The notes under the pieces are model-generated. The model saw only the letters and a program-made list of their open reading frames with translations, was not told where the DNA came from and ran no database searches. A stretch of DNA of 64,000 nt from CAMLOF01 sp041913045. GTDB lineage: Bacteria > Pseudomonadota > Gammaproteobacteria > Burkholderiales > Burkholderiaceae_C. This document shows, one piece after another, positions 34,284 to 43,694 of the stretch; positions within the stretch are counted from its first letter, which is position 1, and the number at the start of each line of letters is the position of its first letter. The position numbers and the translations under genes were made by a program. Location of the stretch: positions 62,001-126,000 of the forward strand of contig JAYSGB010000004.1 in assembly GCA_041913045.1 (NCBI GenBank), written 5' to 3'.

Positions 34284-36080
34284 TCAGGCCAGTGCAGCGT
34301 CGGTGTCCATCAGCGCGCGACTGCCAGCACGGGCGGTACGCATGAGGGTGGCCGTCTCTGGGAAGAGCTTGGCGAAGTAGAAACGCGCGGTCTGCAGCTT
34401 GGCGGTGTAGAACGGGTCGGTGCTGCCAGCGCCGATTTGCTTCAGCGCCACCGACGCCATGCGGGCAAAGAAGTAACCGAACACTAGGTGACCTGCCACG
34501 CGCAGGTAGTCCACGGCGGCAGCGCCCACCTCGTCGGGGTTCTGGAAGCCCTTGAAGCCGATTTCGGTGGTGAACTTGGTCATCTGTTCACCCAGGTTGG
34601 CCAGCGGGTTGATGAACTCGGCCATCTTCTCGTTGACGCCCTCTTCCATCACCAGCGCACCCACCAGCTTGGCAAACTTCTTGAGCGTGGCGCCATTGTT
34701 GGCCAGCACCTTGCGGCCCAGCAGGTCCAGGCTCTGCACGGTGTTCGTGCCTTCGTAGATCATGTTGATGCGGGCATCGCGCACGTACTGCTCCATGCCC
34801 CATTCCTTGATGTAGCCATGGCCACCAAAGACCTGCTGGCACATCACTGTGGCGTCGAAGCCGTTGTCAGTGAGGAAGGCCTTGGCGATGGGGGTGAGCA
34901 GCGCGAGCAGCTCGGCGCTGTCCTTGCGCACTTTTTCGTCGGGGTGGTGCAGTTCCTTGTCCAGTTGCAGGGCGCAGAAGGTCAGCAGCGCACGGCCGCC
35001 TTCGGCATAGGCCTTCGCCGTCAGCAGCATCTTGCGCACGTCGGGGTGCACGATGATGGGGTCGGCCGGCTTGTCCTTGGCCTTGGGGCCAGACAGCGAA
35101 CGCATCTGGATGCGGTCTTTGGCATAGGCCAACGCGTTCTGGAAGGCCACCTCGGTCAGGCCCACCGACTGGTTGCCCACGCCCAGTCGGGCAGCGTTCA
35201 TCATCACGAACATGGCCTGCAAGCCCTTGTTGGGCTGGCCCACCATGGTGCCCACGGCGCCGTCCAGAATCATCTGAGCGGTGGCGTTGCCGTGGATGCC
35301 CATCTTGTGTTCCAGTCCGCCGCAGTAAATGCCGTTGCGCTCACCCAGAGAGCCGTCGGCATTCACGTGGAACTTGGGCACCAGGAACAGACTGATGCCC
35401 TTGCTGCCTTGGGGTGAGTCCGGCAGGCGGGCCAGCACCAGATGGACGATGTTCTCGGCCATGTCATGCTCGCCCGCGCTGATGAAGATCTTTTGGCCGG
35501 TGATGCGGTAGGTGCCATCGGCCTGAGGTTCGGCCTTGGTGCGCAGCAGGCCCAGGTCCGTGCCGCAATGGGGTTCGGTCAGGCACATGGTGCCGGTCCA
35601 CTCGCCGGAGGTCATCTTGGGCAAGTAGACGGACTTCTGTTCGGGCGTGCCGTGGGCGTGCAGGCACTCATAGGCGCCGTGGCTCAAACCGGGGTACATG
35701 GTCCAAGCCTGGTTGGCACTGTTGAGCATTTCGTAAAAGCAGCCATTGACCACAAAAGGCAGGCCCTGGCCACCGTATTCAGGGTCGCAACTCAATGCCG
35801 CCCAGCCACCTTCCACGTATTGCTTGTACGCTTCCTTGAAGCCCTTGGGGGCCTGCACCTCGTGGGTGGTCTTGTCCAGCACGCAACCCTCTTGGTCACC
35901 GCTGAGGTTCAGAGGAAATGCCACCTCTGCAGCAAACTTGCCGCCCTCTTCCAGCACGGCGTTGATGGTTTCTGCGTCCACTTCGGCGTGCGGCGGGCAG
36001 ACCTTGAGTTCGTCAACGACGTTGAACACTTCGTGCAGCACGAATTGCATGTCGCGCAGGGGCGGGGTGTAGCTGGGCAT
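34284..36080 (-). CDS. Acyl-CoA dehydrogenase with C-terminal extension domain
   Basis: A 598-residue FAD-dependent acyl-CoA dehydrogenase catalysing the first step of beta-oxidation. Motifs are GTMCLTEPHCGTDLGLLRT (FAD/substrate binding), KIFISAGEHDMAENIVHLV, FGGHGYIKEWGMEQYVRDARI and MIYEGTNTVQSLDLLGRKVL with the catalytic Glu region. The length and C-terminal domain match the long family typical of Burkholderiales and Pseudomonas rather than E. coli FadE. It lies 60 bases after the TetR gene. Confidence 0.93.
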   Translation of the reverse strand: MPSYTPPLRDMQFVLHEVFNVVDELKVCPPHAEVDAETINAVLEEGGKFAAEVAFPLNLSGDQEGCVLDKTTHEVQAPKGFKEAYKQYVEGGWAALSCDPEYGGQGLPFVVNGCFYEMLNSANQAWTMYPGLSHGAYECLHAHGTPEQKSVYLPKMTSGEWTGTMCLTEPHCGTDLGLLRTKAEPQADGTYRITGQKIFISAGEHDMAENIVHLVLARLPDSPQGSKGISLFLVPKFHVNADGSLGERNGIYCGGLEHKMGIHGNATAQMILDGAVGTMVGQPNKGLQAMFVMMNAARLGVGNQSVGLTEVAFQNALAYAKDRIQMRSLSGPKAKDKPADPIIVHPDVRKMLLTAKAYAEGGRALLTFCALQLDKELHHPDEKVRKDSAELLALLTPIAKAFLTDNGFDATVMCQQVFGGHGYIKEWGMEQYVRDARINMIYEGTNTVQSLDLLGRKVLANNGATLKKFAKLVGALVMEEGVNEKMAEFINPLANLGEQMTKFTTEIGFKGFQNPDEVGAAAVDYLRVAGHLVFGYFFARMASVALKQIGAGSTDPFYTAKLQTARFYFAKLFPETATLMRTARAGSRALMDTDAALA

Positions 36081-36140
36081 GGCGGTCTCCTGAAGGCTGA
36101 AATGGAATTGGAAAAACGGAAAAGCGTTGAACCGAAACGC

Positions 36141-36788
36141 TCAGGGAGCGTTGCGGGCGATGATGTTGTTGAAACCCTGGCGCGCACGCTCCAAGCCCTT
36201 CGGGTTGCGCAGGAAGCGGGCCTCGTAGTGCAGCGCCAGAATCAAACCGTGGATTTCGAAGGCAATCTGGCCAGCGTCGGCGCCAGCTCGCAGATGGCCC
36301 TCTTCAACAGACTGCTCCACGGCTCGGTGCATGGCCGCCTGCCAGGTATTGACAGTGGACACGAGCACGTCGCGCACCGGGCCGGGGCGGTCGTCAAACT
36401 CCACAGCGCCGCTGATGTAGATGCAGCCCGAATCGATTTCGGTGGAGGTCTGGCGCATCCAGTTGTCAAACAACATGCGCAAGCGCGGCAAGCCACGCGA
36501 TTGCTTGAGCGCCGGCATGAACACGTCGCGCTCAAAACGCTGGTGGTATTCGTTGACCACCGAGATCTGCAGTTCCTCGCGGGAGCCGAAGTGGGCAAAC
36601 ACGCCAGACTTGCTCATTTGCATGATTTCGGCAATTGCACCGATACTCAGGCCTTCAAGGCCCACTTGCGACGCCAGGGCGAGCGCCGCGTCCACGATGG
36701 CAGCCTTGGTTTGTTGGCCTTTGTGCAGGGGCTTGCCCGCGGCCGGGGTAGCGGAGGCAACAGAACGAGGTCGGCGAACGGTGGTCAT
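36141..36788 (-). CDS. TetR-family regulator of the beta-oxidation operon
   Basis: A 215-residue TetR-type repressor. The N-terminal helix-turn-helix (about residues 25-70) includes KAAIVDAALALASQVGLEGLSIGAIAEIMQMSKSGVFAHFGSREEL (split here by helices 1-3). The C-terminal ligand domain presumably binds an acyl-CoA. As first gene before fadE, DUF2147, fadN and fadA it probably represses its own operon. Confidence 0.87.
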   Translation of the reverse strand: MTTVRRPRSVASATPAAGKPLHKGQQTKAAIVDAALALASQVGLEGLSIGAIAEIMQMSKSGVFAHFGSREELQISVVNEYHQRFERDVFMPALKQSRGLPRLRMLFDNWMRQTSTEIDSGCIYISGAVEFDDRPGPVRDVLVSTVNTWQAAMHRAVEQSVEEGHLRAGADAGQIAFEIHGLILALHYEARFLRNPKGLERARQGFNNIIARNAP

Positions 36789-36803
36789 GTGTTCAAAAAT
36801 AAA

Positions 36804-36817
36804 ACGAACGGTCGTGC
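36804..36817. promoter_or_regulatory. Candidate TetR operator
   Basis: ACGAACGGTCGTGC, an imperfect palindrome centred on ACGA-ACGG-TCGT, just downstream of the predicted -10 of the tetR promoter. A related GAACGAAC lies at 36826-36833. Placement suits autorepression. Confidence 0.45.
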
Positions 36818-36818
36818 T

Positions 36819-36846
36819 ATTTTATGAACGAACACTCTCCCGTCAA
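36819..36846 (-). promoter_or_regulatory. Sigma-70 promoter of tetR/beta-oxidation operon
   Basis: Minus strand: TTGACG (36846-36841), 16 bases, TAAAAT (36824-36819). Both hexamers are close to consensus. The tetR ATG begins at 36788. Confidence 0.65.
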
Positions 36847-36879
36847 GTGCCTGAACACATCTTTTTTCAAATAATCAGG

Positions 36880-37512
36880 TCAATCGGGCAACAGTACCTG
36901 CAAACAGGCTTCCAATTGCTCCGTTGGGGCCCGCTTGAACCCGCTGCGAGCGTATCGCTGCAAACGCCCCATCACGAAAGCGGTAAGCACAGCCCCCAAT
37001 GCCACTGCGTCTACTCGGCCCGCCTCGCGCAGCCGCTGTTTGAAGGCAGACTCCAGCTTGTCGACCAGCAGGTTCATGCGCGCCTGCAGGCGCTCGTTTT
37101 CTTGCACCAGCGCGTCGCCCGCCATGACACGGGCCATGCCCGGGTTGCGTTCGGCAAACTGCAACACCATGGCAATCACCATGCGCACCTGGCGCCAAGG
37201 CAAGGGTTCGCGTTCGTCAATCTGCTGAATAAGCCCGAAAACACTCTGCTCAATGAAGTCGATCAGGCCCTCGAACATCTGGGCCTTGCTCGCAAAGTGC
37301 CGGTAAAGGGCGGCCTCGCTCACCTCCAAGCGCGCAGCCAAGGCGGCCGTGGTAACGCGCTCGCCCCCAGGTTGTTGCAGCATCTCCGCCAGGGCCTGCA
37401 GTATCTGCAGGCGGCGCTCGCCAGGTTTGGGGCGGGCCCGCCGCGCAGGGGCCGCCACTTCGTCAGGAAGGGCAGCCGGGCTGTCGGCCACCGCTATCTG
37501 CGGATCGATCAT
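36880..37512 (-). CDS. slmA: Nucleoid occlusion factor SlmA
   Basis: A 210-residue TetR-fold protein with SlmA signatures: RRLQILQALAEMLQQPGGERVTTAALAARLEVSEAALYRHFASKAQMF region (positions about 33-80), FAERNPGMARVMAGDAL and a C-terminal FVMGRLQRYARSGFKRAPTEQ. SlmA binds chromosomal sites and blocks FtsZ over the nucleoid. It lies directly after argB, a pairing I know from betaproteobacteria. The N-terminus carries about 28 extra Ala/Pro-rich residues. Confidence 0.9.
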   Translation of the reverse strand: MIDPQIAVADSPAALPDEVAAPARRARPKPGERRLQILQALAEMLQQPGGERVTTAALAARLEVSEAALYRHFASKAQMFEGLIDFIEQSVFGLIQQIDEREPLPWRQVRMVIAMVLQFAERNPGMARVMAGDALVQENERLQARMNLLVDKLESAFKQRLREAGRVDAVALGAVLTAFVMGRLQRYARSGFKRAPTEQLEACLQVLLPD

Positions 37513-37577
37513 CTTCCACCTCCTCCTGTCGGGCTGGCGCTCACCCGCACCAGCCTCGCCCCCAACCAGAAGCTCGC

Positions 37578-38480
37578 TCAGTGCGAGCGAATCATGGTGC
37601 CGTAGGCCTGATCGCTCAGAATCTCCAGCAGCATGGCATGCGGCACGCGCCCGTCGATGATGTGCACGGCGTTCACGCCGCTCTTGGCAGCATCCAGCGC
37701 ACCAGCAATCTTGGGGATCATGCCACCGCTGATGGTGCCATCTGCCACCAGTTCGTCAATGCGCTTCATCGTCAGGTCGGTCAACAGCTTCCCTTCCTTG
37801 TCCAGCACGCCCGGAATGTTGGACAGCATCAACAGCTTTTCGGCCTGCAGCACGGTGGCCAGCTTGGCGGCCACCACGTCGGCGTTGATGTTGTAGCTTT
37901 CGTTGTGCTCACCGAAGCCAATGGGGCTGACCACCGGGATGAACTGGTCGTCCTGCAGGGACTTGACCACGCTGGGGTCGATGCCCACGATGTCACCCAC
38001 CTGGCCCACGTCATGTTCCTTGTTGGGATCGGCCTGGTCCACCATGCGCAGCTTGCGCGCGTGGATCATGGCGCCGTCACGCCCCGTCAAACCCACAGCC
38101 TTGCCGCCCGCGCGGTTGATCAGACCCACGATGTCCTGCTGCACCTCGCCGGCCAGCACCCACTCCACCACTTCCATGGTTTCTGCGTCGGTCACGCGCA
38201 TGCCCTGAATGAACTCGCCCTTCTTGCCCAGGCGCTTGAGCAGCCCTTCGATCTGCGGGCCACCGCCATGGACCACCACGGGGTTGATGCCCACCAGCTT
38301 GAGCAGAACCACGTCCTCGGCAAAAGCGGCTTGCAGTTCCGGGTCGGTCATGGCGTTGCCGCCGTATTTGATGACCATGGTCTTGCCATGGAACTTGCGG
38401 ATGTAGGGCAGCGCCTGGGCCAGAATTTCGGCCTTGTCGCGGGGCTGGATGTGCGAAGTGTCGCGGGCAATGTGGGTCAT
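37578..38480 (-). CDS. argB: Acetylglutamate kinase
   Basis: A 300-residue ArgB, which phosphorylates N-acetylglutamate in arginine biosynthesis. Motifs are KTMVIKYGGNAMTD, NPVVVHGGGPQIEGLLKRLGK, GLTGRDGAMIHARKL and VSPIGFGEHNESYNINADVVAA. The start at 38480 gives the normal family length; an in-frame extension to 38762 encodes unrelated sequence. Divergent from the CYTH-CHAD gene. Confidence 0.95.
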   Translation of the reverse strand: MTHIARDTSHIQPRDKAEILAQALPYIRKFHGKTMVIKYGGNAMTDPELQAAFAEDVVLLKLVGINPVVVHGGGPQIEGLLKRLGKKGEFIQGMRVTDAETMEVVEWVLAGEVQQDIVGLINRAGGKAVGLTGRDGAMIHARKLRMVDQADPNKEHDVGQVGDIVGIDPSVVKSLQDDQFIPVVSPIGFGEHNESYNINADVVAAKLATVLQAEKLLMLSNIPGVLDKEGKLLTDLTMKRIDELVADGTISGGMIPKIAGALDAAKSGVNAVHIIDGRVPHAMLLEILSDQAYGTMIRSH

Positions 38481-38637
38481 GGTGTGAAGTCGCGTGCGTT
38501 TCAGATGCTGCAAATTGTGCCGGAAATCACCCGCCGCCAGCCACCTGAGGCGCCGCACCGGGTGGCGGGGGCATTTCGGGCATGCGACACTTCGGCAGCC
38601 TTCAACCAACCGGCCGCGCGTGGCCAGCTGTACGCCC

Positions 38638-40125
38638 ATGCCCTCCGAAATTGAACTGAAACTGCTGTTGCCCGGTGCAAACCCAAAGACCATAGCCCAG
38701 ACACTGGCGCGGCACCCGGCCCTGGTCCGCCGCCCGCGGCAGGAAAAGTGGCTCACCAACATCTATTTCGACACCCCTGAGCAAGCCCTGCGCCAGCAGC
38801 GCAGCGCCTTGCGTCTGCGGCACGTGGCAGACAAGCCGGGCGGGCACGGCGAGTGGCTGCAGACGTTCAAGACCGCTGGAACATCGCAAGGCGGCCTGAG
38901 CCAACGCGGTGAATGGGAAACACCCGTGGCGGGCCGGGCGCTGGACCTGAACGCCCTGGAAGAGACTCCATTTCACGCGTTACTGGCTGATGACACACCA
39001 GCCGCCAGCCTCGCCCCCTGTTTTGAAACCCATTGCCACCGCACCACGTGGCTGGTTCGCAAGCGGGACGGCTCGACCATCGAAGTTGCGCTCGACATCG
39101 GCAAAATCATTGCAGGCCAACAGCAGGAACCCATGCTGGAACTGGAGTTGGAGCTGCTGACAGGCCCTGCAGACGCCCTGTTTGAACTGGCTCAGTCACT
39201 GGCGCGCCATATTGCGGTGCTGCCCAGCGACGCCAGCAAGGCCGAACGGGGTTATGCACTTGCTGCGGGCCACATCCATTCGGCAACGCGGGCTCGCTTG
39301 GACTCGCTTGCTCCCGGCACGCCCCCCATTGTTGCCGCCAGCCAGACGATGACTGGCATGTACGATCAGTTCACGCGCAACCTGGCAGCACTGCTGCACA
39401 GCGACGAACCAGAAGTGGTGCACCAGGCCCGTGTGGCATGGCGGCGTTGGCGCAGCGCACTGCGGTTCTTCCGCCCTTGGTTGCCTGCGGAACCAGACCG
39501 CGCCGGGCTAAGCCCGCTGCTCGGCAGCCTGGGCCGGTTGCGCGATCTCGACGTAGCCCGCACAGAAACCCTTCCCCGTTGGGCGGATGCCTACGTAGGC
39601 GGCAACGCGGGCAGGCGCAAGAGCGTCACCTCGGCGCAGGCCATGTTGGATGAAGCCAGCATGGAAGCCAGACACACGGCCCGCCTCGCTCTTGCAACCC
39701 CCAGCACGGGCCAGGTGTTGCTGGCACACGCAGCTTGGCTCTACACGCTGCGCCAGCCTGCGAGCGCCACACCCAAAAGCAAAAAGCAGAGCACTTGGGC
39801 GCGCGAGCGCATGGACAAGCTGCAACGGCGTCTGGCGCAAGCCATGGACGCCGCACGCCAACCTGCCGCCACGGAAGAAATGGGCCACAACGCCCGGCTC
39901 CTGGCCAAGCGCGCCCGATACAACATCGAAGCGCTGCAGGGACTGCTGCCCCGCGACAAGGCCAAGCGCTGGCTGAAGGCGGCCACGACGACACAACTGC
40001 TCATCGGCGCCCAGCGCGATTTGCAGCAAGCCGCTGTGGTGTTGGACCAACTGGGGGCCGAGGAATCTCTCGTGGCCTTCCTCAGGGGCGCAGCCGCAGG
40101 TGGCATAAAGAGCAACACACAATAA
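38638..40125 (+). CDS. CYTH and CHAD domain protein (putative inorganic triphosphatase)
   Basis: A 495-residue protein. The CYTH domain begins with the ExExK motif in EIELKLLLPG and continues with YFDTPEQALRQQRSALRLR and the charged tunnel strands; related proteins hydrolyse inorganic triphosphate. The CHAD domain (from about residue 240) has conserved His residues in EVVHQARVAWRRWRSALRFF and HNARLLAKRARYNIEALQGL; CHAD domains bind polyphosphate. Same architecture as E. coli YgiF. Start 38638 fits the motif position. Confidence 0.9.
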   Translation: MPSEIELKLLLPGANPKTIAQTLARHPALVRRPRQEKWLTNIYFDTPEQALRQQRSALRLRHVADKPGGHGEWLQTFKTAGTSQGGLSQRGEWETPVAGRALDLNALEETPFHALLADDTPAASLAPCFETHCHRTTWLVRKRDGSTIEVALDIGKIIAGQQQEPMLELELELLTGPADALFELAQSLARHIAVLPSDASKAERGYALAAGHIHSATRARLDSLAPGTPPIVAASQTMTGMYDQFTRNLAALLHSDEPEVVHQARVAWRRWRSALRFFRPWLPAEPDRAGLSPLLGSLGRLRDLDVARTETLPRWADAYVGGNAGRRKSVTSAQAMLDEASMEARHTARLALATPSTGQVLLAHAAWLYTLRQPASATPKSKKQSTWARERMDKLQRRLAQAMDAARQPAATEEMGHNARLLAKRARYNIEALQGLLPRDKAKRWLKAATTTQLLIGAQRDLQQAAVVLDQLGAEESLVAFLRGAAAGGIKSNTQ

Positions 40126-40151
40126 AAACAGTCACCTACATCATCCAAAGC

Positions 40152-41387
40152 ATGTCAACCGTAACCCGCTTGCAACCTGTTTTATCGTCCCGCCGCACCC
40201 TGCTGTTGGCCGTGGCAGGTCTGGCAGCCACCCCCGGCACCTTGCTCGCCCAGACAAGCGTTACAAAAAACTGGGCGTCGGTGGAAGCACAGGCCAAAGG
40301 CCAAACGGTTTTCTTCAACGCCTGGGCTGGCAGCGAACGCATCAACGCCTACATACAGTGGGCCGCCGACGAAGTACAACGCCGCTACGGCGTAAAAGTG
40401 CAACATGTGAAGGTGGCCGATGCCGCCGACGTGTTGCGCCGCGTGCGCGCCGAAAAGCAAGCTGGCCGTCACACCGGCGGTTCTGTAGATGCCGTGTGGA
40501 TCAACGGCGAAAACTTCCTCACCATGAAGCGCGAGGGGCTTCTGCACGGCCCTTTTGCTGAAGCACTGCCCAGCTACCAGTGGGTAGACACCCAGGGCAA
40601 ACCCACCACACGCGTGGATTTTTCGGAACCCGTAGATGGCATGGAAGCCCCCTGGGGCATGGCGCAGTTCAGCTGGTTTGCAGACGGCAAGCGCGTACCC
40701 GTGCGCCCACAGAACATGGCTGACCTGTTGGCGTTCGCAAAGGCCAACCCTGGCCGGGTCAGCTACCCGCGCCCGCCAGACTTCCATGGCACCACATTCC
40801 TCAAACAGCTCTGGCTGGACTCCCTGGCCGATCGCAGCGCGCTTTACCGGCCCTATGCCCCTGCCGCCTTCGACGGCGCCACGGCGGCGCTGTGGAACTA
40901 CCTTGACACCCTGCACCCGCACCTATGGCGTGCGGGCAAGCAGTTCCCGCAAAGCGCGTCGGCCATTCGGCAGATGATGGCCGACGGCGAACTGCTGCTG
41001 GCGCTGACCTTCAACCCTAACGAAGCGGCCAACGAGATCGCCGCAGGCAGGCTCCCCACCAGTGTGGTGAGTTGGCAACATGCTGCGGGATCGGTAGGCA
41101 ATACGCACTTCATCGCCATTCCATTCAACAGCTCGGCCACCGCTGGCGCGCAGGTGTTCATCAACTTCCTGCTGTCACCCGAGGCCCAGGCCCGCAAGGC
41201 GGACATCAGCGTGTGGGGCGACCCGACCGTGCTGGCCGTTCAACGTCTGCCCGCAGCAGACAAGGCACGCTTTACCGCGCGGCCCGCACCTGGGCAGGTA
41301 GAGCAAGCGGCACCCGTGTGGCCGGAGCCGCACGGCAGCTGGGTAGAGCCCCTGGAGCGCGAATGGCTGCGCCGCTACGGGCGCTGA
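40152..41387 (+). CDS. ABC transporter substrate-binding protein, YnjB type
   Basis: A 411-residue periplasmic binding protein. The N-terminus has an SRRTLLLAVAG stretch resembling a Tat-type signal, ending near AQTSV. The mature part (TVFFNAWAGSERINAYIQWA; GGSVDAVWINGENFLTMK; PRPPDFHGTTFLKQLWLDSL) matches the YnjB branch of iron/thiamine/polyamine-like binding proteins. The ligand is unknown. It overlaps the permease gene by 25 bases. Confidence 0.85.
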   Translation: MSTVTRLQPVLSSRRTLLLAVAGLAATPGTLLAQTSVTKNWASVEAQAKGQTVFFNAWAGSERINAYIQWAADEVQRRYGVKVQHVKVADAADVLRRVRAEKQAGRHTGGSVDAVWINGENFLTMKREGLLHGPFAEALPSYQWVDTQGKPTTRVDFSEPVDGMEAPWGMAQFSWFADGKRVPVRPQNMADLLAFAKANPGRVSYPRPPDFHGTTFLKQLWLDSLADRSALYRPYAPAAFDGATAALWNYLDTLHPHLWRAGKQFPQSASAIRQMMADGELLLALTFNPNEAANEIAAGRLPTSVVSWQHAAGSVGNTHFIAIPFNSSATAGAQVFINFLLSPEAQARKADISVWGDPTVLAVQRLPAADKARFTARPAPGQVEQAAPVWPEPHGSWVEPLEREWLRRYGR

Positions 41388-43048
41388 CACATCCCGCTGC
41401 CTGGGCTGGCCTGTGCGCGGCCTGCGTGCTGCTGCCCATGGCCTGGGCGCTTGTGGCTGCCGCAGCCTCTGCTGGCGAAGCGGGCGCCTGGCTCGCTTTG
41501 ATGCAGGACCCACAGCTACCCCGCGCCCTGGGCCTCACGCTGTGGACTGGCCTTGCCAGCACCGCACTGGCCTGTGCGCTCTCGCTGCTGCTGTTGCGTC
41601 ACGTCTTCCCCGGCGCCACCTGGCAGAAATGGACTGCGCGCCTGCCCGCGCTGCTGGCCGTGCCACACGCCGCATTTGCCATCGGTCTGGTCTTGCTGAT
41701 CGCCCCCAGCGGCTGGCTGGCCAGGCTGCTGTCGCCATGGGCCACGGGATGGACAGCCCCGCCGCCCTGGGCCACCACGCAAGACCCCATGGGGCTGGGG
41801 CTGATTGCAGCCTTGGTGGCCAAGGAGGTGCCCTTTCTGCTGTGGGTAGCGGCCAGCCAGTTGCACAAGGCGGGACAAGCACAACAGTGGCAGCAGCAAT
41901 GGCAAGTAGCGCGCAGCATGGGGCACTCGACAAATAGCGCATGGTGGCGGGTGGTGGCGCCCGGCATATGGCAGGCCTGGCGGGCACCGCTGCTGGCCGT
42001 CCTGGTCTACAGCCTCACCGTGGTGGATATGGCGCTGGTCATCGGGCCAACGCATCCCCCCACGCTGGCGGTACTCACGTGGCAATGGTTGCAAGATCCT
42101 GCCCCCAATCAACAAGCGCAGGGAGCTGCCGCAGCTTGGCTGCTGGCTGGGGTGGCGGGTGCCCTGGCACTTGCGCTGGAGGCACTGCGTCGTTGGCCCG
42201 TATTGCGTACCGCTTGGCGCAAATGGCTGACGCGGAGGCCCACCGTGCGGGCAAGGCGACCAACCCGGCCATGGCCACCCATTGCCAGTTGGGGGCTCTT
42301 CATCGCACTGTATGCAGCCATTGGCGCAACACTGCTTTTCAGCAGCGTTACGGGCTACTGGCCCTTCCCCAAGCTGGTGCCACAAAACTTCAGCCTGACG
42401 GCCTGGCAGGCTGCCACACAAAGTGGTGGAACCATCTGGCACACCTTGCTGCTGGGTGTGGCCAGTAGCGCCACAGCCCTGGTCTGGGCGATGGCGTGGC
42501 TGGAGCTTTCGCCGCGCCTGCCGCCCCGCTGGACCTGGGTTGGTACCGCAGTCCAGCTAGGTATGCTGCTGGCGCTGGCACTGCCCATGGTGTTGTGGGT
42601 TTACGGGCTGCACCGCCTGAGTCTGGTCTGGGGTTGGGACCTGACACTGCGCGGCGTGTGGCTGACGCATACCCTCATGGTGCTGCCCTACACGCTGGTG
42701 GCCTTGGCACCCGCCTACCACGGCTTCGACGTGCGCTACGCCCACCTTTGCGCCAGCCTAGGCAAGTCACGATGGCGCTTCTTGACCCGCGTGAAATGGC
42801 CCATGCTGAAGGCCGCGCTGGCCAGCGCATTCGCCGTGGGCTTTGCCGTGAGCGTGGCGCAATACCTGCCCACACTGTATGTGGGGGGCGGACGCATCAT
42901 CACCGTCACCACCGAAGCCGTGGCCCTGGCTGCCGGCGGCCAGCGCAGCCTTGCTGCCGCCCACGCCAGCCTGCAATGGCTGCTGCCCGCCGTGGTATTC
43001 GCTCTGGCAGCATGGTGGGCCCAACCGCAAAACCGGAACAGCACATGA
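41363..43048 (+). CDS. ABC transporter permease, two fused permease units, YnjC type
   Basis: A 561-residue membrane protein with about 12 predicted helices made of two permease domains of the PotB/thiamine-permease kind. The first half contains LARLLSPWATGWTAPPPWAT and ARSMGHSTNSAWWRVVAPGIW (EAA-like loop); the second contains LCASLGKSRWRFLTRVKWPML (second EAA-like loop). Start 41363 begins just before the first helix. Confidence 0.85.
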   Translation: MAAPLRALTHPAAWAGLCAACVLLPMAWALVAAAASAGEAGAWLALMQDPQLPRALGLTLWTGLASTALACALSLLLLRHVFPGATWQKWTARLPALLAVPHAAFAIGLVLLIAPSGWLARLLSPWATGWTAPPPWATTQDPMGLGLIAALVAKEVPFLLWVAASQLHKAGQAQQWQQQWQVARSMGHSTNSAWWRVVAPGIWQAWRAPLLAVLVYSLTVVDMALVIGPTHPPTLAVLTWQWLQDPAPNQQAQGAAAAWLLAGVAGALALALEALRRWPVLRTAWRKWLTRRPTVRARRPTRPWPPIASWGLFIALYAAIGATLLFSSVTGYWPFPKLVPQNFSLTAWQAATQSGGTIWHTLLLGVASSATALVWAMAWLELSPRLPPRWTWVGTAVQLGMLLALALPMVLWVYGLHRLSLVWGWDLTLRGVWLTHTLMVLPYTLVALAPAYHGFDVRYAHLCASLGKSRWRFLTRVKWPMLKAALASAFAVGFAVSVAQYLPTLYVGGGRIITVTTEAVALAAGGQRSLAAAHASLQWLLPAVVFALAAWWAQPQNRNST

Positions 43049-43692
43049 CCCTGCGGCTCGAACTGCGCTCACTCCAGCTGACGGCTCCGCACCAGCCACC
43101 GCGTGAACTGCTGCCCTGCCTGTCGCTGGAAGTGACGGACGGCTCCATCCATACCCTCATGGGCCCCAGCGGCTGCGGCAAGTCCACATTGCTGGCGACC
43201 GTGTCAGGCACCCTTGCGCCATCCGTGGTTTTCCAGGGGCACATCTGGCTGGACGGCAAACGCATAGACCCGCTGCCGCCGGAACAACGCCACGTTGGTA
43301 TCCTGTTCCAGGACGCACTGCTCTTCCCACACATGAACGTGCGCGACAACCTGCTCTTCGCCGTTCCCGCTGCGCCACGCGCAGCACGCGTTGCCGCCGT
43401 GGACCGCGCGCTTGATGAAATGGAACTGCAGCACCGTGCGTTGGCCGACCCGGCAGAACTGTCTGGCGGCGAGCGGGCGCGGGCTGCCCTGGCCCGCGCG
43501 CTGCTGGCCCAACCAAGGGCGCTGCTGCTGGACGAACCCTTTTCGCGCCTGGACGCCCCCCTGCGCCAGCGCATGCGCGAACTCGTGTTCAACACCCTGC
43601 GCGAGCGACGAATCCCCGGCCTGCTGGTCACCCACGACGAAGCCGACATAGCCGACCCGACCCGTGTGACGCGGCTACCCAACAACAATTGA
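43045..43692 (+). CDS. ABC transporter ATP-binding protein, YnjD type
   Basis: A 215-residue ATPase: Walker A GPSGCGKSTLLAT, Q-loop VGILFQDALLFPHMNV, signature LSGGERARAALARALLAQP, Walker B ALLLDEPFSRLD and the H-loop GLLVTHDEADIADP. The ATG overlaps the permease stop (ATGA at 43045-43048). It completes the importer; it lacks a C-terminal regulatory domain. Confidence 0.93.
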   Translation: MTLRLELRSLQLTAPHQPPRELLPCLSLEVTDGSIHTLMGPSGCGKSTLLATVSGTLAPSVVFQGHIWLDGKRIDPLPPEQRHVGILFQDALLFPHMNVRDNLLFAVPAAPRAARVAAVDRALDEMELQHRALADPAELSGGERARAALARALLAQPRALLLDEPFSRLDAPLRQRMRELVFNTLRERRIPGLLVTHDEADIADPTRVTRLPNNN

Positions 43693-43694
43693 CC

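Noticed and set aside
30021..34345. Long plus-strand open frames (for example 30021-31451 and 32678-34345) opposite fadA and fadN
   Set aside because: Antisense shadows of strongly supported beta-oxidation enzymes on the minus strand; His/Gly/Ala-rich translations typical of such artefacts.
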